Assembly (NCBI GenBank): GCA_945946665.1
Contig: CAMEWO010000018.1
Location: 1 to 43,714, forward strand
DNA from: an uncultured Eubacterium sp.
GTDB lineage: Bacteria; Bacillota; Clostridia; Lachnospirales; Lachnospiraceae
Direction of reading: 5' to 3'
Length of the DNA: 43,714 bases
In this document: positions 26,833-34,226 of the stretch, piece by piece
Layout: every line of letters begins with the position of its first letter
How positions within the stretch are numbered: position 1 is the stretch's first letter
The notes under the pieces: model-generated
Told to the model about the DNA's origin: nothing
Databases searched by the model: none
What the model saw: the letters and a program-made list of their open reading frames with translations, nothing else
Position numbers and translations under genes: made by a program

Positions 26833-27180
26833 TTACTTAACTAATTCTTTAACTTTAGCTGCCTTACCTGTTCTTTCACGTAAGTAGTTAAGCTTAGCAC
26901 GTCTAACCTTACCATGTCTTACAACTTCAACACTCTCAACAATTGGTGAGTGTAATGGCCAGGTTTTCTCAACGCCAATACCGTTAGAAATCTTTCTTAC
27001 TGTGAAAGTCTTACGAACTCCTGTACCCTGAATCTTAAGTACAGTACCCTCGAATACCTGAACTCTCTCACGGTTACCTTCCTTAATCTTAGCAGATACC
27101 TTAACAGTATCACCAACATTAAACTGGTCTACATTAGCCTTTAACTGTGCATCTTCAATGTTCTTAATTATTTCGTTCAT
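26833..27180 (-). CDS. rplS: 50S ribosomal protein L19
   Basis: A 115-residue L19, found at the interface of the ribosomal subunits. Typical parts are [54 protein letters not shown] and [20 protein letters not shown]. An AAGGAGG site decides the start at 27178-27180; an upstream in-frame codon would extend into the leader. It has its own promoter, and a terminator follows. Confidence 0.98.
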   Translation of the reverse strand: MNEIIKNIEDAQLKANVDQFNVGDTVKVSAKIKEGNRERVQVFEGTVLKIQGTGVRKTFTVRKISNGIGVEKTWPLHSPIVESVEVVRHGKVRRAKLNYLRERTGKAAKVKELVK

Positions 27181-27252
27181 GTGTGACCTCCTTATTATTC
27201 GGATGTTCTTAATACAGTCAATGTAACAGAGGACCATCTCTTTTCTCACAAC
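27181..27252 (-). promoter_or_regulatory. rplS 5' leader
   Basis: About 70 untranslated bases lie between the predicted transcription start and rplS. L19 leaders with an autoregulatory role are known in some bacteria, but I see only weak pairing here and cannot assign a family. Confidence 0.3.
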
Positions 27253-27258
27253 TTCGCT

Positions 27259-27287
27259 AATATAACATAACTATTTATAAAATGCAA
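27259..27287 (-). promoter_or_regulatory. Candidate promoter of rplS
   Basis: TTGCAT (27282-27287) and TATATT (27259-27264) on the minus strand are 17 bases apart, in the roughly 120-base gap between the DUF4234 gene and rplS. The -10 box is one mismatch from consensus; the -35 box is weaker. Confidence 0.5.
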
Positions 27288-27303
27288 GACATTTTATAGA
27301 TAA

Positions 27304-27690
27304 TTATGCATTAACTGGACCATTATTATTGTTCATGCTGTCGTAATCAAGAATCTTGTTAACGGAATCCTGCATAAGAGCCTGAGCCACAATACCTAAT
27401 CCAATAATCTGAAGGATAAGGTATAAGATGTTTGAACTGCCTGAAGGAATTCCTCTTAAATTCTTTGAATAATCAAGACGCTCACCCTGTTTGTAAGCCC
27501 AGTAAAAACCATAAATTCCACATGTAATTAAATCAAAAAGGAATGCCATTCCACCTGAAGCACCTGTTGAGTCACCTGCGATTGCCTTTGTTTCATCAGT
27601 TAATACAACAAACCAGTAAATCTGATAAATTCCACATGTAATAATGGATAAAATAATAGCTTTTGCAATATTTCTTTTGTTAATTGGCAT
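27304..27690 (-). CDS. DUF4234 family membrane protein
   Basis: A 128-residue protein with three hydrophobic segments. It contains the DUF4234 repeat twice: AIILSIITCGIYQIYWFVVL and LFDLITCGIYGFYWAYKQGE, each with Thr-Cys-Gly-Ile-Tyr and an aromatic pair. The family has no known function. A GGGGG site precedes the ATG. It stands between rimM and rplS, the place where trmD is found in most Firmicutes; trmD is not in this window. Confidence 0.82.
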   Translation of the reverse strand: MPINKRNIAKAIILSIITCGIYQIYWFVVLTDETKAIAGDSTGASGGMAFLFDLITCGIYGFYWAYKQGERLDYSKNLRGIPSGSSNILYLILQIIGLGIVAQALMQDSVNKILDYDSMNNNNGPVNA

Positions 27691-27706
27691 AATAATATAC
27701 CCCCGT

Positions 27707-28231
27707 TCATATTTTTTTGTTAATATTTAATAAACCTGGAAGCAGATGTACTTTGATAATGCCAGAATCCATATCATGAGACAGGATGCATTGATCAATT
27801 ACTGGGATAAGATACTCTTCTCCTTTATCATCCGTAACTTCATATACATTGTTTGCTCCAGTTTCCAAAACATCAGTAAGAGTACCAAGAACAAGTCCTT
27901 CATCGGTTTCAACAGTCATACCAATCAGATCACAGATAAAGTACTCACCTGGCTTTAATTCTACTGCGTTTTGTCTGGTTACTAAAAGGTCACACTTAAC
28001 AAAATCCAATATATCATTAATATCATTATATTCTTTAAATTTCAGAATAACATACTGTTTGAAAAATTTTACACTGGATACTGTTACCGGAACAAGTTGT
28101 CTTTTTCCCTGAATAATACAACTTTTAAGTTTTCTAAAACGCTCCGGGTTATCTGTTGTTGGAAAAACCTTTACTTCGCCTTTGATTCCGTGGGTTTGTG
28201 TTATTACTCCCACTCTAAGTAAATCTTCCAT
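27707..28231 (-). CDS. rimM: Ribosome maturation factor RimM
   Basis: A 174-residue RimM, which binds S19 and helps mature the 16S rRNA head domain. The N-terminal domain begins LLRVGVITQTHGIKGEVKVF; the PRC-barrel domain holds ELKPGEYFICDLIGMTVETD and LTDVLETGANNVYEV. GGAGG four bases before the ATG at 28229-28231 decides the start. It follows khpA, separated by a strong hairpin, and is followed by the DUF4234 gene. Confidence 0.95.
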   Translation of the reverse strand: MEDLLRVGVITQTHGIKGEVKVFPTTDNPERFRKLKSCIIQGKRQLVPVTVSSVKFFKQYVILKFKEYNDINDILDFVKCDLLVTRQNAVELKPGEYFICDLIGMTVETDEGLVLGTLTDVLETGANNVYEVTDDKGEEYLIPVIDQCILSHDMDSGIIKVHLLPGLLNINKKI

Positions 28232-28276
28232 TAAGCCTCCAAAGAAGCTGCTAGCCAGCAAATTTGCAATTAATAT

Positions 28277-28310
28277 ATAATAAGGCACAATGTAAGTTGT
28301 GCCTTATTAT
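28277..28310 (-). terminator. Perfect 14-base stem hairpin between khpA and rimM
   Basis: ATAATAAGGCACAA (28277-28290) and its exact complement TTGTGCCTTATTAT (28297-28310) flank a six-base loop, starting at the khpA stop codon. The outer arm is T-rich on the minus strand (CCTTATTATATATTAATT), so it may be an intrinsic terminator or an RNA processing and stability element. The tail lacks an uninterrupted U-run. Confidence 0.55.
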
Positions 28311-28540
28311 TAGTTATCAATTTCAACAATTACTTTTTTATCCGACTTGGCAGAAGCAGCAGATACTACAGTTCTGATGGACTTGGCAATTCTTCCTGAC
28401 TTACCGATTACTTTACCCATATCTGACTGGGCAACCTTTAAATCAACAACAATAACTTTGTCTTTCTCAGTTTCTGAAACTACAACCTCATCTGGATAAT
28501 CAACTAGTGCCTTAGCAATCACTTCGACTAATTCTTTCAT
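28310..28540 (-). CDS. khpA: KH-domain RNA-binding protein KhpA
   Basis: A 76-residue single KH domain (YlqC type) with MGKVIGKSGRIAKSIRTVV as the GxxG RNA-binding loop. KhpA works with KhpB (Jag) as an RNA chaperone affecting cell division and elongation. It lies between rpsP and rimM, its standard place in Firmicutes. GGAGG precedes the ATG. Confidence 0.95.
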   Translation of the reverse strand: MKELVEVIAKALVDYPDEVVVSETEKDKVIVVDLKVAQSDMGKVIGKSGRIAKSIRTVVSAASAKSDKKVIVEIDN

Positions 28541-28561
28541 GAGAACACCTCCACTAGCTAA

Positions 28562-28807
28562 TTACTTCTCAATACCAGCCATCTTAAAAAGCTTACTAAC
28601 TACTTCTGTAGGCTGAGCACCATTAGCTAACCACTTCTTTGCAGCCTCAGCATCAATATCAAGCTTGCATGGATCATAATTAGGATCATAAGTACCAATC
28701 TGATCAATAAATCTTCCGTTTCTTGGAGATCTTGAATCAGCTACAATAATTCTATAGAAAGGAGACTTCTTTTCACCTAATCTCTTTAATCTAATCTTTA
28801 CTGCCAT
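28562..28807 (-). CDS. rpsP: 30S ribosomal protein S16
   Basis: An 81-residue S16, needed for assembly of the small subunit body. Family segments: [40 protein letters not shown] and [19 protein letters not shown]. The ATG at 28805-28807 follows AGGAGG at 11 bases; an in-frame GTG four codons earlier is part of the binding site itself. It lies between ffh and khpA. Confidence 0.97.
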   Translation of the reverse strand: MAVKIRLKRLGEKKSPFYRIIVADSRSPRNGRFIDQIGTYDPNYDPCKLDIDAEAAKKWLANGAQPTEVVSKLFKMAGIEK

Positions 28808-28841
28808 TTTAATTTTCACCTCCTAAATTAATATATCTATA

Positions 28842-28859
28842 GACTGTCCATGGACAGTC
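28842..28859. repeat. Perfect 18-base palindrome between ffh and rpsP
   Basis: GACTGTCCATGGACAGTC is its own reverse complement and follows the ffh stop codon by three bases. As RNA it forms a seven-pair stem with a CATG loop. No U-run follows in either direction, so it is not a standard terminator. It could be a processing signal or a protein binding site. Confidence 0.6.
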
Positions 28860-28862
28860 ATG

Positions 28863-30218
28863 TTAAAAAGGTAGTTTAAAACGTCCCTTTTTAGCACCTT
28901 TCATTATACCTGGCATCTGTTTCATCATCTTCTTCATCTGATCAAACTGTTTAACCAGCTTGTTGACTTCACTAATGTCAACTCCAGCACCCTTTGCAAT
29001 TCTGTTCTTTCTTGATGGATTAAGAATATCAGGGTTGCTTCGCTCTTTTGCAGTCATGGAATATATGATTGATTCAGTCTTTTTCAGATTAGCCTCTGCA
29101 TCATCTGTCATACTTGCATCTAAACCCTTCATCTGTCCAGATAATCCCATGCCGGGGAGCATGTTAAGAATAGATCCAATACCTCCCATATTCTTTATCT
29201 GGCTCATGTAATCAAGGAAATCATTAAAATCAAACTCAGCTTTTTTCAGCTTTTGTTCCATCTGCTTTGCTTTTTCCTGATCAATCTGGGCTTCTGCTTT
29301 CTCAATCAGAGTAAGGACATCACCCATACCAAGAATCCTTGAAGCCATTCTGTCCGGATAAAACTGTTCCAAATCAGACAGCTTCTCACCCATTCCCACA
29401 TATAGAATTGGTTTTCCTGTAACGGCTTTAATAGAAAGAGCTGCACCACCCCTTGTATCACCGTCAAGTTTGGTAAGAATTACACCGTCAATGCCGATTT
29501 TCTCGTTAAATGAACTTGCAACATTAACTGCGTCCTGACCTGTCATTGAATCAACAACAAGGACAGTCTGATCTACATTAACAGCACCTTTAATATTAAT
29601 TAACTCTTCCATCATATCTTCATCAACATGAAGACGTCCGGCTGTATCTAAAATAACAATATTGAAATTGTTATTCTTAGCGTGTGAAATGGAAGCCTTT
29701 GCAATATCTACAGGACTATTGCCGGTTCCCATAGAAAAAACTTCAACTCCCTGTTTTTGACCATTAACTTTAAGCTGTTCAACAGCGGCTGGCCTGTATA
29801 TATCACAGGCTGTCAGAAGTGGTTTCTTGCCTTTGGATTTAAACTTACCGGCTAATTTTGCAGCTGTTGTAGTTTTACCAGCACCCTGTAAACCAACCAT
29901 CATAATGACGGTAATCTCATTTCCTGATTTTAATGGAATCTCTGTTGTAGTGGAACCCATAAGAGAAACCATTTCTTCATTAACTATTTTTATAACCATC
30001 TGACCAGGTGTAAGGCTTGTCATTACATCTTGTCCTATGGCTCTTTCTTCAACAGATTTAATGAATTGTTTAACAACCTTAAAGTTAACATCGGCTTCAA
30101 GTAAAGCAATCTTTACTTCTTTAAGTGCAGTCTTAACATCTGCCTCACTTAAACGGCCCTTTCCACGAAGGTTCTTAAATATGTTCTGCAGTTTATCTGA
30201 TAAACTATCAAATGCCAT
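28863..30218 (-). CDS. ffh: Signal recognition particle protein Ffh
   Basis: A 451-residue SRP54 GTPase that carries nascent membrane and secreted proteins to FtsY. The N domain is followed by the G domain with GLQGAGKTTTAAKLAGKF, DTAGRLHVDEDMMEEL and TKLDGDTRGGAALSI, then the M domain that binds 4.5S RNA and signal sequences (from about residue 300, with MGGIGSILNMLPGMG and GAGVDISEVNKLVKQF). GGAGG precedes the ATG. It follows ylxM by eight bases, as in Bacillus. Confidence 0.98.
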   Translation of the reverse strand: MAFDSLSDKLQNIFKNLRGKGRLSEADVKTALKEVKIALLEADVNFKVVKQFIKSVEERAIGQDVMTSLTPGQMVIKIVNEEMVSLMGSTTTEIPLKSGNEITVIMMVGLQGAGKTTTAAKLAGKFKSKGKKPLLTACDIYRPAAVEQLKVNGQKQGVEVFSMGTGNSPVDIAKASISHAKNNNFNIVILDTAGRLHVDEDMMEELINIKGAVNVDQTVLVVDSMTGQDAVNVASSFNEKIGIDGVILTKLDGDTRGGAALSIKAVTGKPILYVGMGEKLSDLEQFYPDRMASRILGMGDVLTLIEKAEAQIDQEKAKQMEQKLKKAEFDFNDFLDYMSQIKNMGGIGSILNMLPGMGLSGQMKGLDASMTDDAEANLKKTESIIYSMTAKERSNPDILNPSRKNRIAKGAGVDISEVNKLVKQFDQMKKMMKQMPGIMKGAKKGRFKLPF

Positions 30219-30226
30219 AAACCCTC

Positions 30227-30571
30227 CTAAAAATTATCAATTATATCTCTGGCAATCTTTTGAATAGACTGAATTTTATTAATATCCTGGTCCTTAATAT
30301 ATTCATCTGAAAGCTTAAGAATATCATGAACTCTTGATTTTGTTGATAGAAATTTGTCTACCAGATGCAGTTTGTTCTCATAGTCAGACAAAGACTTATT
30401 AACTCTTTTGATAAGATCAAAAACACCCTGCCTTGATATGCCATACTCATCAGCAACCTCACTTAGTGATAAATCATTGAAAACAACATCTTCATAAATG
30501 TTTTTCTGATGCTCATTAAGCAGTTCACCATAAAAATCATATAAAAGCGTCTGTTCTACAATCTTTTCCAT
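30227..30571 (-). CDS. ylxM: YlxM/p13-like (UPF0122) helix-turn-helix protein
   Basis: A 114-residue protein with a sigma-factor-like helix-turn-helix (LTL-type segment LSLSEVADEYGISRQGVFDL at about 34-53) and a helical C-terminus. YlxM is normally next to ffh; a Streptococcus homologue has been linked with SRP function. It opens the ylxM-ffh-rpsP-khpA-rimM group behind its own promoter. Confidence 0.92.
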   Translation of the reverse strand: MEKIVEQTLLYDFYGELLNEHQKNIYEDVVFNDLSLSEVADEYGISRQGVFDLIKRVNKSLSDYENKLHLVDKFLSTKSRVHDILKLSDEYIKDQDINKIQSIQKIARDIIDNF

Positions 30572-30608
30572 GATAATAACCTACTCTTGATAATTTCAAA
30601 CCTTATGT

Positions 30609-30637
30609 ATATTATCATGGGTAGATACACCTGTCAA
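30609..30637 (-). promoter_or_regulatory. Promoter of ylxM-ffh-rpsP
   Basis: A perfect TTGACA (30632-30637) on the minus strand is followed after 17 bases by TAATAT (30609-30614); GATAAT also lies at 15-base spacing. It stands about 40 bases upstream of ylxM and makes the SRP genes independent of the AI-2E gene before them. Confidence 0.55.
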
Positions 30638-30663
30638 GCATTTTTACTTGACGTGTTTGAAAA

Positions 30664-32031
30664 TTATTTTTCAGACTTGTTATCCTTGTTTTTATCATTT
30701 CTTTTAAAGGTTTCTGTAATCTCTTTTTCAAGTTCTTTAGCTTGTTTTTTCATTGCACGTTCCTGACGTCGTGCTTCTTTTTCGTCAATTTTTGCCTGTT
30801 TTATTGTGTCCTTGTCGGGATATTCATCTCTGTATTCATATTCCATTTCTCTCTGGCCACGCTTATCAAGTCCTGCAAAAACAGCGTTAGTAATAAGATG
30901 GTATATTACAGCAAAAAGTGGAACTCCTATTAACATACCTGCAAATCCCCATATATCACCAAAAAGAAAAATTGCAAATAATACCCAGAAACTTGAAATT
31001 CCTGTGGTGTTACCGAGAATTTTGGGACCAATAATATTGCCGTCTATCTGCTGTAAAATGAAATCAAATATTACAAAATATATACATTGGACAGGATTTA
31101 CAATCAATATAAGCAGCGCAGAAAGGAATAGGCCTATGTACCATCCAAAAAACGGAATTATATTAAATATTCCCACAATTACAGCAACTAATATTTCGCT
31201 CATCAGGTTAGCTCCTGGACTAAACCATCGGAATATCATCATTCCGATATAACATATTATTGATATAATAATTGCGTCCAAAAGTTTACCATTAATAAAT
31301 CCCTTAAATACTTCATCTGTATATTCTACTTCATCGATTATTTTGTCAGCAGTATCTTCTTTAAATATGCTGTAGCAAACAAGTTTTGCCTGCTTTGCCA
31401 TCTTCTTTCTTCCGAAAAGAATGTATATTGCAACAATAACTCCTACAAATATATTAAATAGAGCCGTAAAAAATCCCATAATACTTGTTGACAAACCTGA
31501 TGCAAATACTTGTGCCTGTTTTATAAATTCATTGTTAAGCCAGTTCTGTAATGCTTTATATCCTTCGTCAATAATCTCCTGCATGTTTTCTCTAATCTCA
31601 GGATGGGATGTAAGAGTATGATCAAGAAAATCTATTAATCGGTTAGCACTGGCAGGAAGAATATTAATAAGACGAACAATGCTTGATATTAAATGTGGAA
31701 TGATTACCATCAGAATTATGTACACCAGAATAATAGCGATAATAATTGATAAGAAAACACTTAATGATGAAATTATTCTGCTTCTGGCAGATGGATTTTT
31801 GATTTTCTTAAATAATCTATCAAATGTTCTTTCAAGTAAATTACACAGAGGAGTCAGAATATAAGCAAGAACAATTCCAATAATGAATGGCATCATTGCT
31901 CTTATTATGTGTCCTATTGCTGATTTTATATAATCGATTTTGTATAGCAGAAAGAACAGAATTATAGCTAGAGCAAACGAAATAAACAGACAAAATGATA
32001 AAACCAGATATTTTTTTATTGATTCCTTCAA
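30664..32031 (-). CDS. AI-2E family transporter
   Basis: A 455-residue membrane protein of the AI-2 exporter superfamily. It has about eight hydrophobic segments, with family features PFIIGIVLAYILTPLCNLLE near the start and the late FWVLFAIFLFGDIWGFAGML and IGVPLFAVIYHLI. Members export autoinducer-2 or act as sodium/proton antiporters; the substrate is unknown here. A charged cytoplasmic tail of about 65 residues, rich in Lys, Glu, Asp and Arg, follows. The start codon is TTG with GGGGG seven bases upstream. It lies in the three-gene group between ftsY and ylxM. Confidence 0.88.
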   Translation of the reverse strand: MKESIKKYLVLSFCLFISFALAIILFFLLYKIDYIKSAIGHIIRAMMPFIIGIVLAYILTPLCNLLERTFDRLFKKIKNPSARSRIISSLSVFLSIIIAIILVYIILMVIIPHLISSIVRLINILPASANRLIDFLDHTLTSHPEIRENMQEIIDEGYKALQNWLNNEFIKQAQVFASGLSTSIMGFFTALFNIFVGVIVAIYILFGRKKMAKQAKLVCYSIFKEDTADKIIDEVEYTDEVFKGFINGKLLDAIIISIICYIGMMIFRWFSPGANLMSEILVAVIVGIFNIIPFFGWYIGLFLSALLILIVNPVQCIYFVIFDFILQQIDGNIIGPKILGNTTGISSFWVLFAIFLFGDIWGFAGMLIGVPLFAVIYHLITNAVFAGLDKRGQREMEYEYRDEYPDKDTIKQAKIDEKEARRQERAMKKQAKELEKEITETFKRNDKNKDNKSEK

Positions 32032-32083
32032 GATACAACCCCCATTATTTTTCTGTCTCCTATTTTATCACATTAGAAAGAAA

Positions 32084-32125
32084 TTGAACATTAATTTTCC
32101 ATGTTTTTGGAAAATTAATGTTCAA
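32084..32125 (-). terminator. Intrinsic terminator after the beta-helix lipoprotein gene
   Basis: A perfect 17-base inverted repeat (TTGAACATTAATTTTCC at 32084-32100 and its complement at 32109-32125) flanks an eight-base loop. On the minus strand it is followed by TTTCTTTCT. It lies 20 bases after the lipoprotein stop and before the AI-2E gene, so that gene probably has a separate promoter. Confidence 0.75.
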
Positions 32126-32145
32126 CTCTAAACAATAAAAACATA

Positions 32146-34041
32146 TTATAGATTTCCAGGAGTACCCTGATACTTACCCTGTCTGTCTGGCATGTTACCA
32201 GGATTCTCTGGAACAATCTGCTGTCCGTCTGTACCTGCTCCAGGCATTTCCGGCATATTTCCCTGACTACCTGAACTTCCATCAGGCATCATGCCTTTCT
32301 GGCTGCCACCTCTGCCACCCTGTCCGAATCCGCCATTAGCTGCATTGGAAGTGACACCTTCATTTGTTGTGATTGATACACTGTTTGAACCAGCATTGAT
32401 TGTGTATTCTGTGTTACTCTTAATATCCTGTGAATATATAATTGCGGCAGAATATGATTTTGAAGGAGTATAGCTCATTATAATATTTCCTGAAGAGTCT
32501 TTTAATGTAAAACTTTCATTTCCGTTAACAGTTGAGAAAGTTGTGACAATACAACATCCATTAGAGGCCGAAGATGGAGTTTCAAGCATTCCTGATGAAC
32601 CAAAAGCATAAACAGTTCCACCTGAAATTGTCAGGGTTCTTTCAAAGTCAAGTGCAGTATTGCCGTTGTCTGTTGGCCCTTCAACAATAACTTCACCACC
32701 ACTTATACTCATTGTTCCATTAGAATCAAGTCCATCACCCGATGCATTTACATATACTTTTCCTCCATTTATGTTAAGAGATGGTGTTGAACCATCTGAT
32801 GCGTTAAGTCCGTCATCACTGGATGTTACACTGATATCTCCGCCATTAATATTAATTACTGCAGATTCAATTCCTTCATAGCATTTGTTTATTGTAATTC
32901 TTCCATTATCTATCTGGATTAATTCATCTGCATGAATTCCATCATCACCGGAACTTAATGAAAATGTTCCACCTAAGATATTCACTGAACCATTTGTGTG
33001 TATAGAGTCATCCTCTGAGTCAATTATAAATTCACCACCTGAAATAATCATTTCTGTATTACATTTCAGACCTTTTATACTGGAAGAACTGCTGTCAGAT
33101 GATGTTGTTTCCGTCGTGGAGTTCTTAAAGTCCTTTCCAAACCTTGTTCCGGGATTAAGATTCATATTTTCTGATTTTGATAGGGATTGTGCAGCCCCTT
33201 CTCCAGTCTTTATATTATATGTTCCTCCATGTATTGTTAAACTGTGTTCTGACTGTATTCCATCATTGCCCGATGTAATATTGTATGTTCCATTCTCAAT
33301 TATTATATAACCCTTTGTATCATCTGTATCGTAAGTGGATTTCATACCGTCATCCCCGGCATTTATTGAAAATGTACCATCTTTGATGCACAGGCAGTCT
33401 TTTCCGACTATACCATCTTCTGATGATGTAATTGTATAATCACCTGATACAATTTTGAGATCATCGCTGCTTTTAATTCCGTTTCTGTAGTTTCCGTTGA
33501 CTTCAAGCTTTCCTGTTCCGTTGATTACCAAATCTGCTTTTGATGAAATTGCTCCTGAATAATCATCCTCTAATGATGCTGGTCTGTTGTCTGTTATTAT
33601 GTTTTGTGTACCAGAAACCAGAGTGATAATAACCTTTGATGCATCAGATATTAAAACTGGTGCAGCATCATCAGATGTAATATTTACTCCATTAAATATA
33701 AGACGAACTGTTCCTTTTGAGGAAGAATTAACATGGATATTGCCATCATCTATTGTTCCGCTGATAAGGTACGTTCCAGGAGATGTAATTTCATTTGTCT
33801 TTCCTGATAAATTAATAATGGTACATGTATCTTTATTATATGAATCAATAAGATCCTCGTCATCAAATTCAATCTGTGTATGATCAGTCTGCATGGAAGC
33901 TGTATAATCTGTTTTCACTATATTATTTTCAGAAGTATTGGTATTATTACTGGATATATTAGACTGGTTACATCCAGTAATACTAAAAATGCCTATATTA
34001 CACACTAATAATAAAGACAGAAGTTTTTTATATTTATTCAT
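32146..34041 (-). CDS. Lipoprotein with carbohydrate-binding-type (DUF4353) beta-helix repeats
   Basis: A 631-residue surface lipoprotein. The signal peptide ends in the lipobox SITGC with Cys24. A Ser/Asn/Thr-rich linker leads to a long repeat region of about 350 residues in which short strands alternate with turns of the type GGTYNITSGNDGI and GGTFSLSSGDDGIHAD; this pattern is the parallel beta-helix of DUF4353 carbohydrate-binding domain proteins. The C-terminal 65 residues are rich in Gly, Pro, Met and Gln. No catalytic site is visible. GGAAG stands before the ATG at 34039-34041. It probably binds a polysaccharide or surface polymer, but no ligand can be named. Confidence 0.82.
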   Translation of the reverse strand: MNKYKKLLSLLLVCNIGIFSITGCNQSNISSNNTNTSENNIVKTDYTASMQTDHTQIEFDDEDLIDSYNKDTCTIINLSGKTNEITSPGTYLISGTIDDGNIHVNSSSKGTVRLIFNGVNITSDDAAPVLISDASKVIITLVSGTQNIITDNRPASLEDDYSGAISSKADLVINGTGKLEVNGNYRNGIKSSDDLKIVSGDYTITSSEDGIVGKDCLCIKDGTFSINAGDDGMKSTYDTDDTKGYIIIENGTYNITSGNDGIQSEHSLTIHGGTYNIKTGEGAAQSLSKSENMNLNPGTRFGKDFKNSTTETTSSDSSSSSIKGLKCNTEMIISGGEFIIDSEDDSIHTNGSVNILGGTFSLSSGDDGIHADELIQIDNGRITINKCYEGIESAVININGGDISVTSSDDGLNASDGSTPSLNINGGKVYVNASGDGLDSNGTMSISGGEVIVEGPTDNGNTALDFERTLTISGGTVYAFGSSGMLETPSSASNGCCIVTTFSTVNGNESFTLKDSSGNIIMSYTPSKSYSAAIIYSQDIKSNTEYTINAGSNSVSITTNEGVTSNAANGGFGQGGRGGSQKGMMPDGSSGSQGNMPEMPGAGTDGQQIVPENPGNMPDRQGKYQGTPGNL

Positions 34042-34079
34042 AATGAATCTTCCTTTCATTTATTTTATGAATGTATAAT

Positions 34080-34095
34080 ATCAATGGTAATTGAT
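34080..34095. promoter_or_regulatory. Inverted repeat in the lipoprotein gene promoter region
   Basis: ATCAAT GGTA ATTGAT forms a 12-base dyad about 40 bases upstream of the lipoprotein start, overlapping a TATTAT -10-like box on the minus strand. Three AAATGTG copies (34098, 34107, 34120) lie just upstream. It may be an operator; AT-rich sequence makes chance possible. Confidence 0.3.
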
Positions 34096-34158
34096 GGAAA
34101 TGTGTAAAATGTGTGTTAAAAATGTGAATTGAGGCAAATAGAGCAGGTTGCCACTACT

Positions 34159-34199
34159 CAAAAAAATGCATTGTGCCATGTAATCATGACACAATGCAT
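34159..34199 (-). terminator. Intrinsic terminator after ilvA
   Basis: On the minus strand ATGCATTGTGTCATG pairs with CATGGCACAATGCAT around an ATTA loop (15 positions, one G-U), followed by seven T residues. It lies about 27 bases after the ilvA stop and probably ends the ftsY-ilvA transcript. Confidence 0.9.
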
Positions 34200-34226
34200 A
34201 ATAATTGAAAACAAGTATGTATAATA

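Noticed and set aside
30632-30656. Hairpin GTCAAG/CTTGAC after the AI-2E gene as a terminator
   Set aside because: Six pairs only, no U-run, and one arm is the -35 box of the ylxM promoter.
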